A stretch of 64,000 nucleotides of DNA, from NCBI RefSeq assembly GCF_018333375.1, contig NZ_BORW01000005.1:1-64000 (forward strand), in the 5' to 3' direction. Source of the DNA: Paenibacillus cookii (GTDB lineage Bacteria > Bacillota > Bacilli > Paenibacillales > Paenibacillaceae). The position numbers and the translations under genes were made by a program. This document shows positions 45,567 to 54,327 of the stretch, piece by piece. Each line of letters opens with the position of its first letter. The stretch's first letter is position 1. Under the pieces are notes generated by a model. It did no database searches. It had not been told where the DNA came from and worked only from the letters and a program-made list of their open reading frames with translations.

Positions 45567-45640
45567 CAGGTCGACACCTCCATGCAAGTATAGGCCCGCC
45601 TCCCGAAGGGTGAACGAAAATATCGGCCTACAGTGACTTT

Positions 45641-45670
45641 ATCATAAGGTTTATTTTCGCGTTCACACAA
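45641..45670 (-). promoter_or_regulatory. promoter of the second AraC gene
   Basis: On the minus strand, TTGTGT (45670-45665), 18 nt, TATGAT (45646-45641). Two TTCAC half-sites 11 nt apart (about 45662 and 45673) on the plus strand could be binding sites for divergent control. Confidence 0.45.
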
Positions 45671-45835
45671 TATTCACCTTTTCAGGATTCTCTACAACCT
45701 TTCCACTCACCCGAAAAAAAGGGGATGGGGCCGCAAACTTGCCGATTTATTTTCCGCAGGGGCATCCGTTATGCTGTCGGTACAGGAAAGGCAAAAAAGA
45801 AAAACGAATTGGCGAAAAGGGGGTGCGGAAGGGAC

Positions 45836-46813
45836 ATGAAAACGGCGGAAACGAATTTGCCGAAAGCCGGTACAGTATTAAAAGGACGCTCCCGCGCCCG
45901 CCCGGAAAGGGGGCGAATCGCGCGGGCATTCCGGCGGAGCAAATATTTATGGCTGCTGTTTTTGCCCTGCCTGATCTATTATGCGGTGTTCAAATACGCG
46001 CCGATGTTCGGACTGGTCATCACGTTCAAAAACTACAACGTCTTTAAAGGCATCTGGGCGAGCGATTGGGTTGGCTTAAAGTATTACCGGATGTTTTTCA
46101 GCAACCCGGACTTTTGGGTGTTGATGAAAAACACGTTTTTGCTGGGGCTTTACAAGCTGATCTTCGGGTTTCCGGCGCCGATCATTCTCGCGCTGCTGAT
46201 GAACGAGGTCCGAAACGCCATCTTCAAACGATGGGTGCAGACGTTCAGCTATTTGCCGCATTTTATTTCCAACGTCATCGTGGCCAGCATGGTCATCATG
46301 TTCCTGTCGCCGACGGGAGGCATCGTCAATCATGCCATTACCGCGCTGGGCGGGACGCCGATCAATTTCATGATGGAGCCGGGGCTGTTCCGGCCGATTT
46401 ACGTCCTGTCGGAGATTTGGCAGCATATCGGCTGGGAGACGATCATTTTCCTGGCGGCGCTGACGGCGGTGGACCCGCAGCTGTACGAGGCGGCCGGCAT
46501 CGACGGCGCGGGCAGGTGGAGAAAGCTGTGGCATGTAACCCTGCCGGGGATCGCGCCGACCATCATGATCATTTTGATCCTGGATATCGGCAAGGTGCTG
46601 GAAATCGGGTTCGAAAAAGTGTTCCTGATGTACAATCCCGCCGTCTACAGCACGGCCGACATTATCAGCACCTATGTGTACCGGGTCGGCATGGAGCAGG
46701 GCAATTTCAGCTACGCCTCGGCGATTGACCTGTTTATGGGCGTCATCAGCTTTATTTTTATCTTTTCGGCCAATTACATCAGCCGGCGGTTGGGAGGAAC
46801 GAGCCTATGGTAA
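45836..46813 (+). CDS. sugar ABC permease, LplB type (second)
   Basis: A 325-aa permease with a basic N-terminal extension and six spans (YLWLLFLPCLIYYAVFKYAPMFG). The EAA loop is LYEAAGIDGAGRWRKLWHVTLPG. The ATG at 45836 follows GGAAGGG. It overlaps the next permease gene by 7 nt. It forms the membrane channel with that partner for an oligosaccharide delivered by the lipoprotein encoded third. Confidence 0.92.
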   Translation: MKTAETNLPKAGTVLKGRSRARPERGRIARAFRRSKYLWLLFLPCLIYYAVFKYAPMFGLVITFKNYNVFKGIWASDWVGLKYYRMFFSNPDFWVLMKNTFLLGLYKLIFGFPAPIILALLMNEVRNAIFKRWVQTFSYLPHFISNVIVASMVIMFLSPTGGIVNHAITALGGTPINFMMEPGLFRPIYVLSEIWQHIGWETIIFLAALTAVDPQLYEAAGIDGAGRWRKLWHVTLPGIAPTIMIILILDIGKVLEIGFEKVFLMYNPAVYSTADIISTYVYRVGMEQGNFSYASAIDLFMGVISFIFIFSANYISRRLGGTSLW

Positions 46814-47691
46814 CTTTGGGGCGCGGCCGGCGCCGCATCAGCGTCTTCACGGTCGTCAATACGCTTATCATGCTGCTGGTTGCCGCCGTGATGCTGTATC
46901 CTTTCGTGTATATGCTCGCGGTATCGCTGAGCGAAGACGTATACGTGATGAAAGGCGAAGTCACGCTCTGGCCGAAAGGCTGGAATTTTCGGATGTATGA
47001 GCTTGTCCTTGGCGATCCGAAAATTTGGACGTCGTACCGGAATACGATTCTCTATACGGTGCTCGGCACGGCGATAGCCATGCTGGTGACTTCGATGGGG
47101 GCGTACGCCCTGTCGCGCAAGGACATGACGTTCCATAAAGGTTTTACGGTTTTAATCGTGTTTACGATGTTTTTCGGCGGCGGCATGATTCCGACGTTTC
47201 TGGTCGTGCGTTCGCTGGGGCTGGTGGATACCATCTGGGGCATGGTGTTGCCCGGCGCGGTCAGCACCTGGAATTTGATCCTGATGCGGACGTTTTTCAG
47301 CGGCATTCCGAAAGAGCTGGAGGAATCGGGGCGGATGGACGGCCTGAACGATATCGGGATTTTTTTCCGGATCATCGTGCCGTTGTCCAAACCGGTGTTT
47401 GCCACCATCTCGCTGTTTTACGCCGTCGGCATCTGGAATAACTTTCTGTATCCGCTCCTCTATTTGCGGAGTCAGGAGCTGTTCCCGCTGCAGGTGCTGC
47501 TGCGCAATCTCGTCCTTGCCGGCAGCGTCAGCTCCGGGCAGGTCACGCAGATCGGCGGGGATAACCTGGTGGTCGAGGATTCGCTCAAATACGCCACGAT
47601 CATGGTCTCGACGCTGCCGATTTTGATCCTGTATCCTTTCGTGCAAAAATATTTCGTAAAGGGTTCCATGATCGGCGCGGTCAAAGGCTGA
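46807..47691 (+). CDS. sugar ABC permease, LplC type (second)
   Basis: A 294-aa, six-span permease. The EAA loop is LEESGRMDGLNDIGIFFRIIVPLSKP, with ESG where EAA is usual. The C-terminus VQKYFVKGSMIGAVKG closely matches that of the first cassette. Translation probably couples to the upstream gene through the 7-nt overlap. Confidence 0.92.
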   Translation: MVTLGRGRRRISVFTVVNTLIMLLVAAVMLYPFVYMLAVSLSEDVYVMKGEVTLWPKGWNFRMYELVLGDPKIWTSYRNTILYTVLGTAIAMLVTSMGAYALSRKDMTFHKGFTVLIVFTMFFGGGMIPTFLVVRSLGLVDTIWGMVLPGAVSTWNLILMRTFFSGIPKELEESGRMDGLNDIGIFFRIIVPLSKPVFATISLFYAVGIWNNFLYPLLYLRSQELFPLQVLLRNLVLAGSVSSGQVTQIGGDNLVVEDSLKYATIMVSTLPILILYPFVQKYFVKGSMIGAVKG

Positions 47692-47742
47692 CATCCATGG
47701 CTTTTGCTTTCGGAACGAAAAAAGAATTCAAGGGGGATGTAC

Positions 47743-49305
47743 ATGGGCAAAAAACGGTCGTATGCGATTTTGGCGGCGCTGCTCGTATTGATGCTTGCGG
47801 CGGCCGGCTGCACTTCGGGCACGGGAAAGGAAACTCCGGCCGCGGAGCCTAAAGGCGGGAACGCTCCTGCGGCGACGCCGAAAAACGAGGTCACGCTCAC
47901 GGCGCTTCTGGATAACAACGCGACGTTTCCGTACAGCAAGGATTGGCCGATTTGGAAATGGATCAAAGACCAAACGGGCGTGACGTTAAACGTCGAAACG
48001 CCGTCCGGCAAGCTGAGCGATACGCTCAACCTGGTCATGGCCTCGGGCAACCTGCCGGACCTGATGTATATGTCGAGCCGCCGCGACTCCAACAAATACG
48101 GCGATCAGGGGGCTTTGGAAAACATTTTGGACCATGTCGACCAAATGCCGAACCTGAAAAAATGGATGGAGCAATATCCGGAAGAAGCGAAAGCGGCGCT
48201 GTCCGCCGACGGCAAAATGTATATGTTCCCGAACCAGGGCTTCGGGGAAACGAACCGGATGATCTGGCTCTACCGCGAGGATGTTTTCAAAAAGCATAAC
48301 CTTGCCGTTCCCAAAACGTACGAAGAGCTGCATCAAGTCCTCAAAAAACTGAAGGAGCTTTATCCGGAAAGCTATCCGCTTTCCATGCGCTTCGGCCAAA
48401 TCCCGGATGAAATGATGGCGAATTTGACGACCAACTTCGGCAGCGGCACGGACGTCTATTACAACTTTGACGAGAAAAAATGGAAGTTCGGCCCGACGGA
48501 GGACAACTACAAGGCGATGGTTGGCATGTGGCACACCTTCTACAAGGAGGGACTGATTCCGCCGGATTTCCTCTCGATCCAGACGAAGCAGTGGCAGGAC
48601 GTCATGTCCACCGGCCAGTCGTTCATTACGATCGACTATATCAGCCGCGTCGACTTTTTCAACAACGCCATGCGCAAGGACAATCCGGAATACAGCCTGC
48701 AATTTATGGCGCCGCCGGCCGGGCTGCCGGGCATGAAACCGCAGAATCCTTATTTCCACTACCTGGAGGGCGGTTTGACGGTTGCGTCGACCTCCAAGCA
48801 TAAAGACGACATCATGAAATACATGGACTTTTTCTACAGCGAAGAAGGACGGACGTTAAGCAGCTGGGGCAAGGAAGGCGAAACGTATACAGAGGAAAAC
48901 GGACAGAAAAAATTCAAACCTGAGTTCACCGACGTGACGGAAATGCGGAAGCAGACCGGACTGCAAACGAGCGGCACGTACACCTGGATCGATTTTAACG
49001 CGCATCTGTCGCTGTTTTCGCCGGATTTGAAAAAGGCTTACGAGGAAGCCGTCAAATACGATCCGCCTGCGATGCAGCCGAAACCGGCGTTTACGGACGA
49101 GGAAAACGAGGTGCTTTCGGTGACGGGGCAGGCCGTGAAAAAATACAGGGAAGAAAACTTCTCGAAATTCGTCCTCGGCACAAGAAGCTTAAACGAATGG
49201 GACCAATACGTAAAAGAAATCAACGGGCTCGGCGTGCAAAAGCTGATCGACACGTACGATGCGGCGCTGAAAAGAGTAGAGGAGACGAAGCTGGAAAATA
49301 AATAG
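47743..49305 (+). CDS. sugar ABC transporter substrate-binding lipoprotein (second)
   Basis: A 520-aa lipoprotein with lipobox LAAAGC (cysteine about 23), a Gly/Ala/Pro linker, then a two-lobed family 1 binding protein. The ATG at 47743 follows AAGGGGG. It ends the operon before a strong terminator. Its position beside the amino-sugar operon suggests a GlcNAc-containing or related glycan, but specificity is not readable. Confidence 0.88.
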   Translation: MGKKRSYAILAALLVLMLAAAGCTSGTGKETPAAEPKGGNAPAATPKNEVTLTALLDNNATFPYSKDWPIWKWIKDQTGVTLNVETPSGKLSDTLNLVMASGNLPDLMYMSSRRDSNKYGDQGALENILDHVDQMPNLKKWMEQYPEEAKAALSADGKMYMFPNQGFGETNRMIWLYREDVFKKHNLAVPKTYEELHQVLKKLKELYPESYPLSMRFGQIPDEMMANLTTNFGSGTDVYYNFDEKKWKFGPTEDNYKAMVGMWHTFYKEGLIPPDFLSIQTKQWQDVMSTGQSFITIDYISRVDFFNNAMRKDNPEYSLQFMAPPAGLPGMKPQNPYFHYLEGGLTVASTSKHKDDIMKYMDFFYSEEGRTLSSWGKEGETYTEENGQKKFKPEFTDVTEMRKQTGLQTSGTYTWIDFNAHLSLFSPDLKKAYEEAVKYDPPAMQPKPAFTDEENEVLSVTGQAVKKYREENFSKFVLGTRSLNEWDQYVKEINGLGVQKLIDTYDAALKRVEETKLENK

Positions 49306-49308
49306 GAA

Positions 49309-49367
49309 GGCGCGAATTCGCGCCGATTCCATGCAACACCTGGCCGAAAGCCGGGTGTCTTTTTTTA
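49309..49367 (+). terminator. palindrome and terminator of the second transport operon
   Basis: A perfect 16-bp palindrome, GGCGCGAATTCGCGCC (49309-49324), is followed by ACACCTGGC/GCCGGGTGT (49336-49358) and T8. Confidence 0.85.
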
Positions 49368-49449
49368 TGAAAAACTTTTTTTGAATATTTTTGCGGGTGT
49401 GTCGATTTCGCCGATATGTCATTCGTCGTAGTGATGAAACGCTTATCTG

Positions 49450-49818
49450 ATGTCGAAGGATGCAAAAAGCCAGGCGAATTTTTACATCGAATCTCTCGGC
49501 GGGGAAATTCAGTTTATGAACACATACGGGGATGCGTCCGGAGCCCCTGAGGCGATGAAGGATAAAGTAATGCACTTGGCGTTGACCGTGGCGGGAACGA
49601 ATTCGCTCATGCTGTCCGATGCGTTTGAACCGGTTATGTATAACCGCAGCGTCAGTCTTTCTTTAACCTATAACGATGAGACCGAAGCCAGAGCTGCCTA
49701 TGCCAAGCTGGGCGAAGGCGGGGAAAGCAAGTATCCTTTTGCCCTTCAGCCTTGGGGTGCTTATTATGGAGAGGTCATTGACCGGTTCGGCGTGACGTGG
49801 ATGATTACGAAGATATAG
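49450..49818 (+). CDS. PhnB-like VOC protein, N-terminus apparently shortened
   Basis: A 122-aa glyoxalase-fold protein (QANFYIESLGGEIQF; FGVTWMITKI). Relatives start about ten residues earlier with a strand ending YLM. Those codons are present here (NAYLM) but an in-frame TGA at 49435-49437 precedes them, and an out-of-frame ATG-AAA lies at 49434. A small deletion near the start would explain this. No good ribosome binding site is seen before 49450. It may be a weakly expressed or dead gene. Confidence 0.6.
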   Translation: MSKDAKSQANFYIESLGGEIQFMNTYGDASGAPEAMKDKVMHLALTVAGTNSLMLSDAFEPVMYNRSVSLSLTYNDETEARAAYAKLGEGGESKYPFALQPWGAYYGEVIDRFGVTWMITKI

Positions 49819-49982
49819 TTCAGGGAATCCAACCGGCGAATTTCATAGTGAAGCACAATTCGGGAAGGCGGCCGTCATGATGATCGGCTGTCTTTTTGTT
49901 GCAGCGGAATCGGGAGCTATGGACGAACGACCGCTGGTTATGTCCGCATACGGTCTGTTCCCTCAAGTCCGCTGCACGCCAA

Positions 49983-50021
49983 AAAACCCGGCCGATTCTT
50001 TTGATGAATCGGCCGGGTTTT
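49983..50021 (-). terminator. terminator of the secreted repeat protein gene
   Basis: AAAACCCGGCCGATTC pairs perfectly with GAATCGGCCGGGTTTT around a 7-nt loop, 20 nt past the stop of the leftward gene. Confidence 0.9.
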
Positions 50022-50040
50022 CGTACGTTGATGATGCTGC

Positions 50041-51288
50041 TTATTTAGGCTGCACCGCATCTTTGTCCGACGTCACGATCACGACCTCGGCGCTTGTGAT
50101 GCCCGGCAGCGATTTGGTCATGACCGGCGAATGGAACGCGACGATTTTCGTTCCGGCGCGGAGCGCCGTGTCGCCGCCCAGTGCAGGGATGATCGTTGTT
50201 TCCTTCGAAATGTTCAGGATGACGTCGTTTGCCGTGGAATCGTCGGAACCGACGTTCACGTACACTTGATCTTTGGATGTGCGGTCGGACGGCATGACCG
50301 TGCCTTCAATTTTGACGGACTCCGCTTTTTTCACCACGATTTTGTCCGCATGGGTGTGGGCGGGATACATCAGCGTCATGACGGCGCCGTAGGTCGCTTC
50401 CACATGGCCGCTCGTTTTGAGCGCATCCTTGGTCAGTTTGTTGCCGTCTTCATCGACGATTTGCGTTTTGTCGTCGATGGACAACACGACATAGTTGACG
50501 CCGCCTTTTTCCAGCGGTTGGCCGATGACCGTGATTTGGCCGTCTTTTTGGTCGGTAATGACGCCTGCGGTTCCTGCCGTCAGCTCGTTAACCTCCCCGG
50601 GATTGACGTCTTCCATGTTCGTGTTCACGATCACGTAATTCGTTCCGGATTGCGGCGGAAGGCTCATCGCGACGGCCGGACCGTAAAATGCCCTCACGCT
50701 CATGCCTTCTTTGATGTCTCCGGCGGCAATCGTTTTGCGGTTTTGATCGATGATCGTCGCTTTATCCGCGAAATGCAGCCAAATTTCCTCGTCGTGTTTG
50801 TCGTAAACATCGGTGCCTTTTACCAAAATGCGGCCGTCTCTAACCTCGGTTACCTTACCGTCGATAGCCGAGAAGCTTTGGTCCTGAACGACCAGCGTCA
50901 GCGCGGTTCCGCGGGCTGGAATGCTTTTTGTGATGTTCGGGCTGTAGAAAGCTTTGACGGTTTTGTGCCCGTCGATGATTTTTTGCAGAGGAACGGTTTT
51001 TCCTTTGGCGTCGATGAATTTCGTTTTGGGCGTAATGGCCAGGACGATTTCGTCCTGATCGGTCGGCGCAAGTCCGCGTCCGGTCACAGTAATGAATTTA
51101 TCCGATTTGTCGTGCACGAAATTCGTAATTTGTCCCCAAGTTGCCGGAACGTTTTTGACGTCGGTTTGCTTGTTGGCGTTTCCTTTTTGTACCGCTTGGG
51201 CTGGGAGCTGCTGCGCATTTGCCGCCACGGGCATGGCTGCCAGAGCCAAAATGGATGCGGTCGCGAGCACTTTGTACATTTTATTCAT
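50041..51288 (-). CDS. secreted protein with four internal repeats, unknown
   Basis: A 415-aa protein with a clear signal peptide (MNKMYKVLATASILALAAMPVAANA). The mature part holds four degenerate repeats of about 85-95 residues (about 48-135, 137-230, 235-325, 327-405). Each carries a pattern like I-V-G, then L-I-x-x-x-T-x-I, a short acidic turn, and V-x-A-(F/Y)-Y-x-P-x-x-T-x-S-x-P before a hydrophobic strand. It is beta-rich with no cysteines or catalytic motif. A strong AGGAGG site precedes the ATG. No family is recognised; an extracellular structural or binding role is a guess. Confidence 0.8.
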   Translation of the reverse strand: MNKMYKVLATASILALAAMPVAANAQQLPAQAVQKGNANKQTDVKNVPATWGQITNFVHDKSDKFITVTGRGLAPTDQDEIVLAITPKTKFIDAKGKTVPLQKIIDGHKTVKAFYSPNITKSIPARGTALTLVVQDQSFSAIDGKVTEVRDGRILVKGTDVYDKHDEEIWLHFADKATIIDQNRKTIAAGDIKEGMSVRAFYGPAVAMSLPPQSGTNYVIVNTNMEDVNPGEVNELTAGTAGVITDQKDGQITVIGQPLEKGGVNYVVLSIDDKTQIVDEDGNKLTKDALKTSGHVEATYGAVMTLMYPAHTHADKIVVKKAESVKIEGTVMPSDRTSKDQVYVNVGSDDSTANDVILNISKETTIIPALGGDTALRAGTKIVAFHSPVMTKSLPGITSAEVVIVTSDKDAVQPK

Positions 51289-51717
51289 CTGTCATTCCTC
51301 CTATAGGCGTGAGCTTGTACGAACGTTTGGGTTACCAGTCGGCTGCTCATTTCCGAAATACTTTTGCCAAACCCTTCATTTGGAAAATGATGCATGCCTT
51401 TCACCGTTCCAGACGGGACGTTAACGCAAAATGTTGCACAAACGGTTGTTTTCAAAAAAAAACGGCACCTGGCCCTTTTTAGTTCAAGATGGCTTGCGTG
51501 GTGAATTACGGTTGGTTTCCTTCCTGTTAGAAGAAATAAAATGAATTTGCATATATTTTTGTTTGCGCAATTGCGCAATGTAGAATGGCGAAAATTAAGT
51601 CGCTAAGAATCATATATTTCATTACATATTGTAATTTTTTGTAACATTTATATAATTCTGGTTAAAAATAGATTCAAAGAACTACGCAGAAGGCGCTAAA
51701 CCAGGTGCTTGAACAAA
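51289..51717. other. AT-rich intergenic stretch
   Basis: About 430 bp without a convincing gene, becoming AT-rich from about 51530. It should contain the promoter of the leftward secreted protein, which I could not place. It borders the RHS remnant. Confidence 0.5.
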
Positions 51718-52365
51718 GGCAAACCCGTACAAGCGCATCGATAGTGTCGGTGACCCGGTGCAGAGGAAAACGGGAGTGGTAACGGCAATAATGGAAACGG
51801 TAATGGTAACGGCAATAACGGAAACGGAAATGGCAAGGGCAACTGCCATGTAGTACCGCCGGGCTTCATTCCGCCGGGACTAGCCAAAAAATGCGGCCAA
51901 TACGACGAAGAATACCCGGATATGCATCCAGGCGGCCCACGAGACGGCTGGGAGAAGCAGTACAAGAAAAGGCACTGGGAGCTGAACTTTACCAATGACG
52001 TCAGCTTGGAGCTTCCGGAGCCGCTGCAGGCCGCTGAAACGGACGACAGCAAGTGGAAACAATCTTACGTATACGGAGCAGGCGGAGAACGGTTGAGCAT
52101 GACTTACCTGCCTGCCTATGACCCGAACAACGGCTGGGAGCCGGTTCCGGGTGACGGCGGAGGTCAAAATATTCAGGAACTTTTAGAAAGAAAACTCATT
52201 GAACAACTTACAATAATACTTGTCCGGTATGCCTATGATGAAAAGGCAACTGATAATATCTTTGTAGGTGATTTCCGAGTAGAGAACATTTATGATGGGC
52301 TGTATCATGCATCTTGTTTTGGTAACTCAGGGAATATTGTGGTGATAAGGGTAAGGGAATCTTGA
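51718..52365 (+). pseudogene. RHS/YD-repeat remnant (upstream piece)
   Basis: The frame from 51719 reads ANPYKRIDSVGDPV, then shifts by one near 51755 into a Gly/Asn-rich linker (GNGNNGNGNG) and NCHVVPPGFIPPG. It goes on through YVYGAGGERLSMTYLPAYDPNNGWEP, wording typical of Paenibacillus RHS cores. After DGGG the sequence departs from RHS and runs to a stop at 52365 (RKLIEQLTIILVRYAYDEKA...VIRVRES), possibly an orphan tip. There is no start codon in frame before 51922 and no ribosome binding site. Confidence 0.65.
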
Positions 52366-52521
52366 CATTCATTGGGGGGCTGCCCAGTGCCGAATGAACC
52401 CATCATTCACCCAATAACACATATAACCCATGTGATACCCGTATAAAGATTTCGTCATTTCGGTTGTACGTACGAAAAGCTTGAATTTTTATATCCTAAA
52501 TAACCCTATTCCGTTATATTA

Positions 52522-52567
52522 AACAGGTTGATTATGGTCAGTTACCACCATGATTGACCTGTTTTTT
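52522..52567 (+). terminator. terminator-like hairpin between the RHS pieces
   Basis: AACAGGT/ACCTGTT with an inner ATGGT/ACCA pairing, followed by T7. It lies in an otherwise gene-free 220-bp gap (52366-52586). Confidence 0.6.
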
Positions 52568-52586
52568 TAGATAATGCCGCCGCTTT

Positions 52587-52947
52587 TACCAACCGGAAAT
52601 TGGACGGTTTATTAGCGAGGATACGTATGAAGGACAGATTCATGAGCCTTTAAGTTTGAACCGATATACGTATGTATACTAATAACCCATTGATTTATAT
52701 CGACCCAAGTGGGCATATTCCAACTGTGATGGAAGCGGCAAAAATATCTGACATGCATAAGTTCATAATGGGTGAATCCCTTCCCTTATGAGGAAGCAAG
52801 CCAAATAAAGGTTGATTTTGAATGGGATTTTTTATTACTTGAAGATGAAAGTTTGAACGCTGACTTTAATGATTATTGTACTGTCATTGTTGGAACGACG
52901 AGACGTAAAGGCAGAAACCAGGCTTCATACTCGCGCCGCTGCTTTTA
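52587..52947 (+). pseudogene. RHS core C-terminal remnant with frameshifts
   Basis: YQPEIGRFISEDTYEGQI (from 52587) continues to LNRYTYVY at 52679. It then needs a one-base skip (extra T at 52680) to read NNPLIYIDPSGH, the classic end of an RHS core. A variable tail (TVMEAAKISDMHKFIMGESLP) stops at 52791. Another frame continues EEASQIKVDFEWDFLLLEDE to about 52947, overlapping the end of the leftward flavoprotein gene. The core is clearly broken; the tail could be a former toxin tip. Confidence 0.8.
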
Positions 52948-54097
52948 ACTTATCCTGCTCGATGGCCGATAAAGCGATCTTTTGTATAGTAGCGTCATCC
53001 ATAGGCGGATTATGCAAGCCGGCTCTTACGTCCCGATAGTATCGCTGCAATGGATTGTTGCGGTGGATGCTTTTGATTCCCAGGATTCTCATCGCTTTGT
53101 CCACAACGGCAATCGCCGAATTGGTGACTGCATGTTTGGCCGCGCCGAGCTCGTTCGTGAGGAACGGTCTTCGCGATAAATCATCGTAGGCTTCGGCAGC
53201 GCTATATAAAAAATGCCTTACTTTCATCAGCTCAAGATCCATTTCGCCTATAAGCTGTTGAATGTTGGACAGCTGACTGATCGGCCCGCTTATGCTATTA
53301 GGCGAATATTGATTGGCAAACCCGACCGCATAATCTCTCGCAGCCTGAGCGACGCCCAGATAACAAGCCGGAATGTGGAGCAGCCAACCGTTCACTTCTT
53401 TTCCTTTGCCAAGAATATCAGGCTCCACAAGCAGATCCTCATGAACGGTGACTTGCTCAAGGACAAGATCATGGCTGCCAGTTCCCCGCAACGAAATGGT
53501 ATCCCAAGTTTCATCGATGCTAAGTCCCTCTAAATCCTTATGTACCAGGAAGTACCCGATCGTCTCTGTTTCCTCTATCCATGCCGAAACCAGAAAATAA
53601 GTTAACATAGGAGCAAGCGATGTAAACACCTTACGTCCCGAGATCACCCAATGGCTTCCTTTTTTTATGGCCTTGGTCTCGGGACGGCCTCCTCTCGTCG
53701 GGCTTCCTGTCCGGGCTTCAGAGGCAGCTCGATTGATTAAGGCCCCCTTGGCAATTTCTTCAGCTATAAAATTCAGGTGGCGATCCGACCATAATTTTTT
53801 CTCGAACAACTCCCCGATCACGGACAAGTGCCAGCCAATGGCTAGGGCGGTAGAGGCATCGAAGCTCGCGACCGTTTCCTGAAGCAGCACCATATCATAT
53901 ACGTTTAGTCCTCCCCCGCCATAGGCCTTTGGAAGCGTCGACCGGGTGTAGCCCAGTTCAATTAAATCGGCTATATTTTCTGTAGGGAAGAGCCCTTCCT
54001 CATCGATCCGCGCGCCTCTATTTTTGAAATCAGCCTCCTTTTCGTAAAGCTTGTTCAGCCATTCCTGTTGAATATCGCGCCGTATAAATAAATTCAT
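52925..54097 (-). CDS. acyl-CoA dehydrogenase-fold flavoprotein (DszC/YdbM-like)
   Basis: A 390-aa protein with the three-part acyl-CoA dehydrogenase fold. The flavin/substrate region reads AASEARTGSP, and WVISGRKVFTSLAPM follows. The C-terminal helix carries YYRDVRAGLHNPPMDD instead of the catalytic glutamate loop, as in DszC/SfnC-type flavin-dependent monooxygenases used in sulfur or nitrogen scavenging. It is divergent from a polar amino acid/cystine-type ABC transporter, which supports that reading. Start MNLFIRRDI follows GGAGGGGG. It is not a typical fatty-acid oxidation enzyme; its substrate is unknown. Confidence 0.82.
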   Translation of the reverse strand: MNLFIRRDIQQEWLNKLYEKEADFKNRGARIDEEGLFPTENIADLIELGYTRSTLPKAYGGGGLNVYDMVLLQETVASFDASTALAIGWHLSVIGELFEKKLWSDRHLNFIAEEIAKGALINRAASEARTGSPTRGGRPETKAIKKGSHWVISGRKVFTSLAPMLTYFLVSAWIEETETIGYFLVHKDLEGLSIDETWDTISLRGTGSHDLVLEQVTVHEDLLVEPDILGKGKEVNGWLLHIPACYLGVAQAARDYAVGFANQYSPNSISGPISQLSNIQQLIGEMDLELMKVRHFLYSAAEAYDDLSRRPFLTNELGAAKHAVTNSAIAVVDKAMRILGIKSIHRNNPLQRYYRDVRAGLHNPPMDDATIQKIALSAIEQDKLKAAARV

Positions 54098-54131
54098 CCG
54101 GATTCCCCCTCCATGCGATAAAAGTAACCTC

Positions 54132-54176
54132 TTGCCTAACTTTTCAAGATATCATATAATTCCGATTGGATTTATT
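54132..54176 (+). promoter_or_regulatory. promoter of the amino-acid transporter with dyad
   Basis: TTGCCT (54132-54137), 17 nt, TATAAT (54155-54160). An imperfect dyad AATTCC-gatt-GGATTT (about 54158-54173) overlaps the -10 and start site and lies between the divergent genes. It may be a repressor site for both, perhaps a sulfur-status regulator; this is inferred. Confidence 0.6.
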
Positions 54177-54327
54177 TAATATCATGGTATTTCCAATGCC
54201 TGTTATTTGTCAAGAAAAGAAATTTCCCCCGGTCAATTTTAAATCATACTTTACTGATTGGTTTACTTGTGTTAATATTTGGTTCATCCAAAAAGGGTTC
54301 ACGATCAGATCAAAGGAGGTTTGTGTT

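Noticed and set aside
43221-45593. 790-aa plus-strand frame opposite the second AraC gene
   Set aside because: The minus strand has membrane spans, HAMP-like linker and a double HTH; the plus frame has only shadow composition.
51769-51840. Repetitive (GGNAAY)n tract that could be a minisatellite or CRISPR-like repeat
   Set aside because: It encodes a Gly/Asn linker inside an RHS remnant; there are no unique spacers or regular repeat unit.
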